Origin: an uncultured Oscillospiraceae bacterium
Lineage (GTDB): Bacteria; Bacillota; Clostridia; Oscillospirales; Oscillospiraceae
Direction: 5' to 3'
Length of the DNA: 29,787 nucleotides
Assembly (NCBI GenBank): GCA_934675115.1
Contig: CAKUPH010000020.1
Span: forward strand, 1-29,787
The notes under the pieces were generated by a model. That model worked only from the letters and a program-made list of their open reading frames with translations. It was not told where the DNA came from and made no database searches. Every line of letters begins with the position of its first letter. Within the stretch, counting starts at the first letter, position 1. The position numbers and the translations under genes are program-made. Shown here piece after piece: positions 1 through 6,740 of this stretch.

Positions 1-84
1 GCCGCCTCTGCTTTGCTATACTCTTTTTCTGCCTATAACTTTTCTTTTAATTTGGGCTTGACTTTTTAGCAGGTTTACAACAGC

Positions 85-2829
85 GTGCTCTTCCTTGTGC
101 TCAACAGCAACGACATGTCCGTCGCCGAGCACAAGGCATTTATGGAGCAGGCGATCGCCGCGACCGCCAGTCAGAACATCCAGTGGAAGGTTGTTGTATT
201 CCATCACTCCCTCTTCACCGTGGCCAGCCACGCCATGGACAGCTATATCACGAACCCCGGCGGCTTCAAGACCCAGCTCGTGCCCGTCCTGAAGGATCTG
301 GGCATCGATGTGGTGCTTCAGGGCCACGACCACGTCTACTGCCGCACTTATATGATGGACGGTCTGAACCCCATCACGGATTCGGACAAATATGAGTACG
401 CCAACGGCCGGGACGCGGCCCCCACCGCCGTGAACGATCCGGACGGCATCCTGTATGTCACCGCAAATTCCGGCTCCGGCTCGAAGACATACAATATCTG
501 GACAGATGTCGATTTTCCCTTCTCCGCCGTGCAGAATCAGGAGCACGTGGCCAACGTTTCCAAGGTCTCCGTCTCGGACAAGCAGTTTACCGTCACTACC
601 TACCGTACCACGGACATGAGCGTGGTGGACAGCTTCACCATCAAGCGCGATGGCGGCGATGAGACCGGCTCCTATACCCCCGCCCCCACCAACGACACCC
701 GCGTGACCGGCTATTACGACGCGACCGGCTCCCTGAAGCTCACACTGGCGGGCCGCTATGACTCCCAGGCGATGAACGAGGATGGCGGCAGCCTTGAAAT
801 TGTGCAGTACAACGCCGAGAACGGCTTCGCCTATGCCGTCAGCGGCCTCAAGGGCAAGCTGATCGCCGTGAATCTCAACGGCAAGCCCGACGGCGACAAG
901 GTCGTCTCTCTCTCCGGTAAGGAGTACGACGTCAAGGGCATGGTCAGCTCCTACGGCGATATGACCTCCGTGGCGGTCTCCCCCGACGGGACCCGTCTGG
1001 CGGTCGCCATCCAGTCCGCGAACTACGACGATAAGGGCAGTGTCGCGCTGTTCGCCTGCCAGACCGACGGCTCCCTCAAGCCCCTCTCCACCGTCAAGGT
1101 CGGGGTCCAGCCGGATATGCTGACCTTCGCGGACGGCAGCACCATCCTCACCGCCGACGAGGGCGAGCCGCGTCAGGGCACGAACGGCATGGATCCCAAG
1201 GGCTCCGTCACCATCGTCACCATCGATCCCGACACCGCGAAGATGACCGCCAAGTCCGTATACTTCGACGCGTTCGACGCCCAGCGCGATGCGCTGACCG
1301 CCGCCGGGGTCCTGATCCAGAAGGACACCCAGCCCTCCACCGACTTTGAGCCGGAATATATCGCTGTCTCCGACCGCACCGCCTACGTAGCCCTGCAGGA
1401 GGCCAACGCCATCGCCGTGCTTGACATCGACAAGGCGCAGTTCACCGGCGTGTACTCCTTGGGCTTCCAGGACTACAGCCGGACCAAAATCGATCTTCAG
1501 AAGGACGACAAGATCGAACTGAAGAACTATGAGAACGTCTATGGCATCAAGATGCCCGACGGCATTGCCGTGACCACCATCGGCGGCAAGACCTATCTGC
1601 TCACCGCCAACGAGGGCGACAGCCGCGCCGACTGGGCCGGTCTGAACAACGAGTCCGAGGGCAAGACCTCTCCCACTGGGGATATGAAGCTCGACAAGAA
1701 GGTCGTCTGGTTCAACGCCGACATGTGGGACGGCCTGGACCAGAGCAAGGCCTACGTCTTCGGCGGCCGCTCCTTCTCCCTCTACGAAGTGACCGAAGCC
1801 GGCCTGACGCTGGTCTACGACAGCGGCAGCGACTTCGAGGAGATCACCGCAGAGATGATCCCGAACTACTTCAACTGCTCCAACGATAAGACCAGTTTGG
1901 ACAACCGTTCCGGCAAGAAGGGTCCCGAGCCGGAGAGCGTTGTCATCGGCACGGTGGACGGCAAGACCTACGCCTTCGTTGCCCTTGAGCGCATCGGCGG
2001 CGTGATGGTCTATGACATCACCGATCCCGCCAACGCCGCCTTCGTCAACTACATCAACTCCCGTGATTTCTCCGACAAAATCGTGAATGACGTCTCCCCC
2101 GAGGGTCTGTGTTTCGTCTCCGCCGCGGACAGCAGGACCGGCAGCCCCCTGCTGCTGGCCGCCTGCGAGGTTTCCGGCACCATGGCCGCCTATGAACTGA
2201 CGCCCGTCAGCAGCAGCTCCGGCGGCTCCGGCTCCGGTAGCTCTGGCTCCGGCTCTTCCTCGGGCAGCAAGCCCTCTCAGCCCACCACCCCCGGGCAGGA
2301 GGAGAGCACCACAGCCTTTGCGGATGTAAAGAAAGACACCTATTACTTTGACGCGGTCGCATGGGCGGTGAAAAATCAGATCACCTCCGGCACCTCCGCC
2401 ACGGAATTCACTCCGGATGCCACCTGCACCCGCGCTCAAATTGTCACCTTCCTGTGGCGTGCCGCGGGATGCCCTGAGCCGAAAACCGGCAGCAGCTTCT
2501 CCGATGTGCCAGTCGGCAGCTATTACGCAAAAGCGGTCGCGTGGACTGTGGAAAGGGGCATTACCACAGGGACCGGTGACGGCAGATTCAGCCCGGACGC
2601 CGGATGCACCCGTGCACAGGCAGTTACCTTCCTGTATCGCGCGCTGGGGAAACAGACCGACAGCAGCGCGAAGTTCAGTGATGTGCCCGCCGGGAGCTAC
2701 TATGCGGACGCGGTAAACTGGGCCGTGGAAAACAACGTGACCAACGGCACAGGCGCTGCAGCCTTCAGCCCCAATGCGGACTGCACCCGCGCCCAGATTG
2801 TGACCTTCCTCTACCGGGCAGCAAAGTAA
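85..2829 (+). CDS. N-terminally truncated metallophosphoesterase / choice-of-anchor I / SLH surface protein
   Basis: Cell-surface protein of 914 residues as read from a GTG codon. Residues about 1-190 are the C-terminal half of a purple-acid-type metallophosphoesterase, with His40-His41 and the GHDH metal motif at 80-83. Residues about 195-705 resemble the choice-of-anchor I beta-propeller-like family, often described as alkaline-phosphatase-like. A Ser/Gly linker follows (about 708-740), then three SLH modules starting near Phe745, Phe805 and Phe864, which normally bind pyruvylated secondary wall polymer. The N-terminal half of the phosphoesterase (first DxH and GDxxD/GNH motifs) and any signal peptide are missing. 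Phosphoesterase-like sequence appears to continue upstream to about base 73, where an in-frame stop (67-69) and AT-rich, unrelated-looking DNA begin. The start is therefore formal: the gene is probably a 3' fragment, or half of a rearranged gene. The domain calls are family knowledge; the break is seen directly. A strong hairpin follows the stop. Confidence 0.75.
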   Translation: MLFLVLNSNDMSVAEHKAFMEQAIAATASQNIQWKVVVFHHSLFTVASHAMDSYITNPGGFKTQLVPVLKDLGIDVVLQGHDHVYCRTYMMDGLNPITDSDKYEYANGRDAAPTAVNDPDGILYVTANSGSGSKTYNIWTDVDFPFSAVQNQEHVANVSKVSVSDKQFTVTTYRTTDMSVVDSFTIKRDGGDETGSYTPAPTNDTRVTGYYDATGSLKLTLAGRYDSQAMNEDGGSLEIVQYNAENGFAYAVSGLKGKLIAVNLNGKPDGDKVVSLSGKEYDVKGMVSSYGDMTSVAVSPDGTRLAVAIQSANYDDKGSVALFACQTDGSLKPLSTVKVGVQPDMLTFADGSTILTADEGEPRQGTNGMDPKGSVTIVTIDPDTAKMTAKSVYFDAFDAQRDALTAAGVLIQKDTQPSTDFEPEYIAVSDRTAYVALQEANAIAVLDIDKAQFTGVYSLGFQDYSRTKIDLQKDDKIELKNYENVYGIKMPDGIAVTTIGGKTYLLTANEGDSRADWAGLNNESEGKTSPTGDMKLDKKVVWFNADMWDGLDQSKAYVFGGRSFSLYEVTEAGLTLVYDSGSDFEEITAEMIPNYFNCSNDKTSLDNRSGKKGPEPESVVIGTVDGKTYAFVALERIGGVMVYDITDPANAAFVNYINSRDFSDKIVNDVSPEGLCFVSAADSRTGSPLLLAACEVSGTMAAYELTPVSSSSGGSGSGSSGSGSSSGSKPSQPTTPGQEESTTAFADVKKDTYYFDAVAWAVKNQITSGTSATEFTPDATCTRAQIVTFLWRAAGCPEPKTGSSFSDVPVGSYYAKAVAWTVERGITTGTGDGRFSPDAGCTRAQAVTFLYRALGKQTDSSAKFSDVPAGSYYADAVNWAVENNVTNGTGAAAFSPNADCTRAQIVTFLYRAAK

Positions 2830-2841
2830 CAGCCGAAAACC

Positions 2842-2876
2842 CCCGAGGGAGACAGCAGTATGCTGTCTCCTTCGGG
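2842..2876 (+). terminator. Strong hairpin between the SLH protein gene and the YibE/F gene
   Basis: A 16-bp stem with one G-U pair (2842-2857 against 2861-2876) and a 3-nt loop lies 12 bases after the SLH protein stop. No real T-tract follows (TCTATAAA), so it may be a weak terminator or an mRNA 3'-end stabiliser. The ribosome-binding site of the next gene starts just after it. Confidence 0.55.
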
Positions 2877-2895
2877 TCTATAAAGGAAATTTGAA

Positions 2896-4035
2896 ATGAA
2901 CAAGAGAACAAAAAAGCTGCATCTTGTGATAGAACCGGTTGTTTTGATAGCTGTAATTTTTATGGCTCTGTCCCCAGCCAGAGACAGCGGCTATCGCAGA
3001 TTTGCCACCGACACGCTGCGCTACGTCCGTGGAACTGTGCTGGAAGTGACATCGGAAACGCTGAGCGACAGCACCTTGGAGACCGGTCAGAAGCTGGGCG
3101 TGCAGACGCTGCGGGTCCGTCTGTCGGACGGACAGGAGCTGTCCCTGACCAACTACCTCACGGAGACCCATAACATTCTGCTGAAAAAAAGTGACAGAGT
3201 CATCATCTGCGCAGATCTGCCGGAAAATGCAGCCCCTTACTACACCGTGTACAACTATGACCGCACGATTCCGCTGATGGGACTTGCCGCGGTGTTTGTG
3301 CTGCTCCTGGTCCTCGTTGGGCGGCGCAAGGGTGCAGACGCCTGCCTGTCCATCCTGTTCACCTTGGCGTTTATTCTGCGTGTGCTGCTTCCCGCGCTAT
3401 ACAGCGGCGCCTCCCCGGTAGGGATGGGACTTGTGACGGTGCTGCTGTCCACATCGGTCACGCTGCTCCTGATCCATGGTGCTTCCGTGCAGTGCCTGCT
3501 GAGCATTTGCGCTACCATGATCGGTGAACTGATCGCCTGCGGACTGTTTGCGGTGTTCTCGCAGCTGCTGCACCTGACGGGCTTTCAGACGGACAGCGCG
3601 GAAGGCCTTCTTCTGATCGCGCAGAATACCGGGCTGAATATTCGGATGCTTTTGTTCGCAGGAATGATGATCGCGTCGCTGGGAGCGGTCATGGACGTGG
3701 CGGTGTCGGTTCTGTCCGCTGTGCGCGAAATAGCGCTTGCCGCCGGACAGGCCAAGCGGAAAATGCTGCTTGTCAGTGCAATGCGCTTGGGACAGGATAT
3801 GATCGGAACCATGAGCAACACACTGATTTTTGCTTTTGCAGGCAGTGCGCTGATCACCATGCTGGTGCTCTGCTCCTATGGCGTTCAGTTTCATCAGATC
3901 CTGAGTTCTGACTATCTGGCTGTGGAGCTTGCTCAGGGCGTATGCAGCACGGCGGCCGTGATCCTGACGGTTCCCGTATCCGCAATGATCGGTGCAGGCT
4001 ACTATGGGAAAGCGGCCAATCGAACCTCTCCCTAA
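2896..4035 (+). CDS. YibE/F family membrane protein
   Basis: Integral membrane protein of 379 residues matching the YibE/F-like family, whose biochemical role is not established. An N-terminal membrane segment (about 10-26) is followed by a soluble stretch (about 30-125), probably outside the membrane. The rest holds about seven hydrophobic segments in the usual family pattern, including the conserved MIASLGAVMDVAVS-like stretch near residues 253-266 and a helix reading DMIGTMSNTLIFAF. Length is normal for the family. The ATG has an AAAGGAA Shine-Dalgarno 7 bases upstream. The gene is visibly less GC-rich at third codon positions than the housekeeping genes to its right, and it sits between a broken surface-protein gene and a recombinase remnant, so I infer it belongs to an acquired segment. 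I see no partner gene (a second YibE/F paralogue is common elsewhere). Confidence 0.85.
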   Translation: MNKRTKKLHLVIEPVVLIAVIFMALSPARDSGYRRFATDTLRYVRGTVLEVTSETLSDSTLETGQKLGVQTLRVRLSDGQELSLTNYLTETHNILLKKSDRVIICADLPENAAPYYTVYNYDRTIPLMGLAAVFVLLLVLVGRRKGADACLSILFTLAFILRVLLPALYSGASPVGMGLVTVLLSTSVTLLLIHGASVQCLLSICATMIGELIACGLFAVFSQLLHLTGFQTDSAEGLLLIAQNTGLNIRMLLFAGMMIASLGAVMDVAVSVLSAVREIALAAGQAKRKMLLVSAMRLGQDMIGTMSNTLIFAFAGSALITMLVLCSYGVQFHQILSSDYLAVELAQGVCSTAAVILTVPVSAMIGAGYYGKAANRTSP

Positions 4036-4304
4036 TCCATGCTGTCGCGGGCATTGATGCAAACATAAAACTTTTTGATTCCCGGTTATTCACCCGGCTG
4101 TTTTTTCGGGAAGGATAGTGAGGGGGCTGCCCAGAAGTCGAGAACCGCTTTGGGGAACATTGCCGAAAGCGGTCAGGTGGTGACCGCACGCCGTTTGCCC
4201 TATGCCGCCCAGTGCAGCATTCATCCATCCCTGGTAGCATCCCTGTCCGCCAGAGCGGGAAAACGCCCGTGTGGGGCGGGAAACGCCGCAGTTCCCCCTC
4301 GAGT
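4036..4304. other. Gene-poor stretch after YibE/F, probably decayed mobile DNA
   Basis: No open frame here has recognisable protein similarity, a convincing start or a ribosome-binding site. The sequence is of mixed composition and runs straight into the recombinase remnant. I read it as decayed sequence, possibly an upstream part of the same element, but nothing in it proves that. Confidence 0.4.
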
Positions 4305-4620
4305 AAAAAGGAAGATGTGCAGCCTATCACAGTGGAATATCCCAGAGAAGAATGCCTGGCGTTTGAAAATACCCATCCCGCTCTCATTACACAAGAAGTT
4401 TGGGACATTGTACAGCGGGCACGAAAGAACAAGCGCCGAAGAACCAATATAGATGAGCAGAACAAGTACTCCGGCCTTGTGCTCTGCGCCGGCTGCGGCT
4501 CTATCATGGTACTGCATCGGGCGCATACCATGTCCGCCAGTTTATAACCACTTCACCTGCCGTACCTATGTCTTCTTTTATCCTCTTTCTAATTTGCGCA
4601 ACTTATTGTACATTATCCAA
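4305..4620 (+). pseudogene. Remnant of a large serine recombinase (C-terminal zinc-ribbon part)
   Basis: Two pieces in different frames resemble the recombinase domain and zinc ribbon of large serine recombinases (TndX/CcrA-like resolvase family). The first (4305 to about 4540) contains the family-typical ENTHPALITQEVWDIVQ followed by NKYSGLVLCAGCGSIM, giving the first CxxC pair. After a frameshift near 4530-4543 the second piece reads YNHFTCRTY, the expected position of the next zinc-ribbon cysteine, and then decays. The N-terminal catalytic resolvase domain with the nucleophilic serine is absent, as is the C-terminal coiled coil. It cannot encode a working enzyme. It marks former mobile DNA immediately beside ssrA. 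The similarity is judged by eye from the family motifs. Confidence 0.75.
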
Positions 4621-4632
4621 AACCTTGGCGCA

Positions 4633-4650
4633 GGGCGGATTCATCCGCCC
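4633..4650. repeat. Short perfect inverted repeat
   Basis: An 8-bp perfect inverted repeat with a 2-nt centre (GGGCGGAT/ATCCGCCC) lies just after the recombinase remnant and 90 bases before the tmRNA 3' end. It has no T-tract. It could be a residual binding or crossover site of the decayed element, but this is speculative. Confidence 0.4.
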
Positions 4651-4700
4651 GAGCATTGAAATCACCGAAGGGTGGAGTGACCAACGGGAGCGGAACCAAT

Positions 4701-4739
4701 AAAAACAAGGCATCTGCGAAAGCAGATGCCTTGTTTTTT
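4701..4739 (-). terminator. Rho-independent terminator of ssrA (bidirectional)
   Basis: A perfect 12-bp stem (4706-4717 against 4722-4733) with a GAAA loop is flanked by A5 and T6 runs, so it can work on both strands. On the minus strand it starts immediately after the tmRNA CCA end. On the plus strand it would stop transcription from the decayed island. Confidence 0.9.
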
Positions 4740-5085
4740 GGTGGAGGCGAGGGGAGTCGAACCCCTGTCCGAAAGCACTTCCACAGGAACTTCTCCGAGC
4801 GCAGGCGGTCAGTTACATTCCCTCACCCAGGCGCAGGCCGCCATACTCATGGGATCGGTAGAGTCATGATGCGTGGCACGGTCAACTCTTTCCGTACTCA
4901 CGGGCACCACTCAGGTTACGCCCAAACCCGGCTCGTGGTCCTTCCGGGCAGGACGGCCGCATTAAGCAGCGGCGAGAACTACGTTATCGTCGTTCTTTAA
5001 TTTATAAGTTGCCCATTTTAGGGATGCTGGGCGCATCCGCTCGCTATTCCTGCTTCTGCACCCCCGTCGAAACCAGTACGCCCCC
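4739..5085 (-). ncRNA. ssrA: Transfer-messenger RNA (tmRNA)
   Basis: Rescues stalled ribosomes together with SmpB: it acts as alanyl-tRNA, then as a short mRNA encoding a degradation tag. On the minus strand the 5' end reads GGGGGCGTACTGGTTTCGAC, the standard tmRNA start. The 3' end holds a T-arm with GGTTCGACTCC and an encoded CCA (4739-4741). The 5' GGGGGCG pairs with the 3' CGCCTCC with one G-U pair, so both ends are well fixed (347 nt). The tag frame ends at the TAA at 4962-4964 and its C-terminus reads NDDNVVLAAA. If the resume codon is the GCA at 5010-5012 the tag is ATYKLKNDDNVVLAAA, but the resume codon is inferred. No clear promoter lies just upstream, so it may be processed from a longer smpB-cyclophilin-ssrA transcript. 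Its 3' end borders the decayed island. Confidence 0.96.
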
Positions 5086-5375
5086 TCGTCGGCGCAAAGT
5101 CCATTCCGCGCAGGACGCCCTGCCGGGCATCCTTTACTCCATTCCCTTGCGCCTCCTCTCCGCTCAAAAACCGCTGCGCTGGGTTTTTGAGCGGTTTGGG
5201 GACGGGGAACAGCTGCAATCGAATAAAAAACAACCCTCTCTCCCACTCAAACCCGCTGGTGCCGGGTTCTGCGTTGGGGGAGCGGCGGCTTTGCCGCAAG
5301 GGACGGGAATGGGACTTGCGTTTTCAGGGGTGGCCGGCGGCGGGAACCGCCGGCCACGGGGAAACAAATTGAAAA
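5086..5375. other. Intergenic region with two long hairpins between ssrA and the cyclophilin gene
   Basis: No gene is supported here. It contains a 13-bp perfect inverted repeat (5159-5171 against 5181-5193, 9-nt loop) and a 10-bp GC-rich one (5331-5340 against 5347-5356), the latter just downstream of the cyclophilin stop on the minus strand. Neither has a proper T-tract. They may be 3'-end or processing structures. No sigma-A promoter for ssrA is evident near 5086-5125. Confidence 0.5.
5331..5356 (-). terminator. Possible transcript-end hairpin of the cyclophilin gene
   Basis: A GC-only perfect 10-bp stem with a 6-nt loop lies about 20 bases downstream of the cyclophilin stop on the minus strand. 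The T-tract after it is poor, so termination could be partial and allow read-through into ssrA. Confidence 0.4.
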
Positions 5376-5897
5376 TCAGACCTTGGCGGGCTCGGGATAC
5401 TCCACACCAAAGGTGTCCACGGTGACGGACTTCATCTTCTGCGCTTCCAGAGGCCGGTCGTTGTAGTCCCGGTTGACGGACACGATGGCGTCGGCCACCT
5501 CGATACCCTCGATGACCTTGCCGAAAGCAGCGTAAGCGCCGTCCAGATGGGGGGCCTTCTCCACCATGATGAAGAACTGGCTGCCGGCAGAGTCAGGCCG
5601 CATGGAGCGGGCCATGGACAGCACGCCGCGGTCATGCTGAAGGTCGTTCTTGAAGCGGTTCTGGCTGAACTCACCCTTGATGGAGTAGCCGGGGCCGCCC
5701 ATGCCGGTGCCCTGAGGGTCGCCGCCCTGGATCATGAAGCCGGGGATGACCCGGTGGAAGATCAGGCCGTTGTAAAAGCCCTTGTTCACCAGAGAAATGA
5801 AGTTGTTGACGGTGTTGGGGGCGACGTCGGGGTACAGCTCGGCCTTCATGACGCCGCCGTTTTCCATCTCGAAGGTAACGACAGGATTCTGTGCCAT
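5376..5897 (-). CDS. Peptidyl-prolyl cis-trans isomerase, cyclophilin type
   Basis: Cytoplasmic cyclophilin of 173 residues that catalyses proline cis-trans isomerisation in protein folding. Visible family residues are FHRVIPGFMIQGGDP (47-61) with catalytic Arg49, Phe54 and Gln57, the GSQFF motif at 105-109, and HLDG at 117-120. The position of the cyclosporin-contacting Trp in human CypA is Tyr122 here, as in many bacterial members. There is no signal peptide, and length is normal for a single-domain bacterial cyclophilin. The ATG at 5895-5897 is preceded by AAAGGAG at good spacing. It lies between smpB and ssrA on the same strand, 220 bases from smpB and 290 from ssrA, so co-transcription with the trans-translation genes is possible. 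Confidence 0.95.
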   Translation of the reverse strand: MAQNPVVTFEMENGGVMKAELYPDVAPNTVNNFISLVNKGFYNGLIFHRVIPGFMIQGGDPQGTGMGGPGYSIKGEFSQNRFKNDLQHDRGVLSMARSMRPDSAGSQFFIMVEKAPHLDGAYAAFGKVIEGIEVADAIVSVNRDYNDRPLEAQKMKSVTVDTFGVEYPEPAKV

Positions 5898-6117
5898 GGG
5901 AATACACTCCTTTGCATATGTGTTTGCAATATTGTAATGCGATTGTTTACGGGAAGATCATAAATTTCCGTCCACCCCGTAGGGCGGGGGTTCCTCAAAG
6001 GGGGCTGGGTCTCAGCTTCGCTTCGGTCGGCGCGGGGCGTTTGCCACTGGCAAACCGCGCCCCTTTGAAGGCGCGTCGGCGTCAGCCGGTAAGGCATTTC
6101 CGCAGAAATGTCCGCGC
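5898..6117. other. Intergenic region with GC-rich inverted repeats, possibly a dispersed repeat
   Basis: No gene is supported. The segment contains an inverted repeat with arms GTTTGCC (6039-6045) and GGCAAAC (6049-6055), extended by GC-rich flanks, and a smaller CCCCG/CGGGG structure near 5975-5990. It has the look of an intergenic repeat unit of the kind dispersed in Oscillospiraceae genomes, but only one copy is in this window, so that is a guess. It may serve as the smpB transcript end. Confidence 0.35.
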
Positions 6118-6579
6118 CTAATAACGTCCGCGATTGACGCGGTCCATCTCGCGCTTGGCGTCCCGTTTGGCGGCGGCCTCGCGCTTGTCGTAGAGCTTTT
6201 TGCCCCGGGCCAGCGCCAGCTCCACCTTCACCCGCGGCCCGGACAGATAGAGGGACAGGGGGATGAGGGCGTAGCCGTCCTGCTGGGCCTTGGCCTGAAG
6301 CTTCCAGATCTCCCGCTTGTGGAGCAGCAGCTTCCGGGTGCGGCGGGGGTCCTTGTTGAAGATATTGCCCTGTTCGTAAGGGGAGATATGCATCCCGTAG
6401 AGGAACATCTCGCCGTCCTTGACGGCGCAGAAGGCGTCCTTCAGGTTGACGTTGCCCCTGCGGATGCTCTTGACCTCGGTGCCGGACAGCTCGATGCCCG
6501 CCTCGAACTTGTCTTCGATGAAATAGTCGTGAAACGCTTTCCGGTTGGAAGCGATCTGCTTGACGGACGGTTTTGCCAA
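6118..6579 (-). CDS. smpB: SsrA-binding protein
   Basis: SmpB binds the tRNA-like part of tmRNA and places it in the A site of stalled ribosomes. The protein shows the expected beginning [20 protein letters not shown], the central [18 protein letters not shown] and HISPYEQGN, and the basic C-terminal tail rich in KR and ending NRGRY, which folds in the mRNA channel. A GTG at 6586-6588 would give 156 residues, but the purine-rich AAGGGGG would then touch the start codon. The TTG at 6577-6579 has that same site about 8 bases upstream and gives [12 protein letters not shown], matching typical SmpB N-termini, so I choose TTG (153 residues). It is transcribed on the same strand as ssrA, 1.0 kb away, from a promoter divergent to that of murI. 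Confidence 0.95.
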   Translation of the reverse strand: MAKPSVKQIASNRKAFHDYFIEDKFEAGIELSGTEVKSIRRGNVNLKDAFCAVKDGEMFLYGMHISPYEQGNIFNKDPRRTRKLLLHKREIWKLQAKAQQDGYALIPLSLYLSGPRVKVELALARGKKLYDKREAAAKRDAKREMDRVNRGRY

Positions 6580-6612
6580 ATCCGGCACCCCCTTTCTTCA
6601 CAGCTGGATGAC

Positions 6613-6641
6613 AGTATACCACAACTGCAGAGAAACTGCAA
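6613..6641 (-). promoter_or_regulatory. Sigma-A-type promoter for smpB
   Basis: On the minus strand TTGCAG (6636-6641) and TATACT (6613-6618) are separated by 17 bases and lie about 35 bases before the smpB start. It is divergent to the murI promoter. Confidence 0.7.
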
Positions 6642-6673
6642 GGGGAAAGGACGGGCAAAAACGCGGCAGGTAC

Positions 6674-6702
6674 TTGTTTTTGCGGCGGGAATAGCATATA
6701 AT
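6674..6702 (+). promoter_or_regulatory. Sigma-A-type promoter for murI
   Basis: TTGTTT (6674-6679) and a perfect TATAAT (6697-6702) are spaced by 17 bases, about 38 bases before the murI ATG. Likely drives murI, the DUF1934 gene and argS. Confidence 0.75.
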
Positions 6703-6740
6703 ATTATGCCTGACAGCAACAACAGCGGGGAGGCGAAAAC

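Noticed and set aside
30..75. Pyrimidine-rich tract followed by TAGCAG, like a eukaryotic 3' splice site, at the break in the surface gene
   Set aside because: All other content is bacterial with Shine-Dalgarno sites. Domain V/VI features of a group II intron are not present, so the resemblance is taken as chance.
16..2439. Long open frame on the minus strand opposite the surface protein gene (807 codons)
   Set aside because: It is a shadow of the GC-biased codon pattern of the plus-strand gene: Gly/Val/Ala-rich, no family motif and no ribosome-binding site.
2842..2876. Hairpin considered as a recombination (invertible) site
   Set aside because: It is a simple stem-loop with a 3-nt loop directly after a stop codon and has no partner repeat elsewhere in the window; a transcript-end role is simpler.
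4075..4452. Plus-strand open frame between YibE/F and the recombinase remnant
   Set aside because: No domain similarity or ribosome-binding site, and it overlaps the recombinase remnant in another frame, which has clear family motifs.
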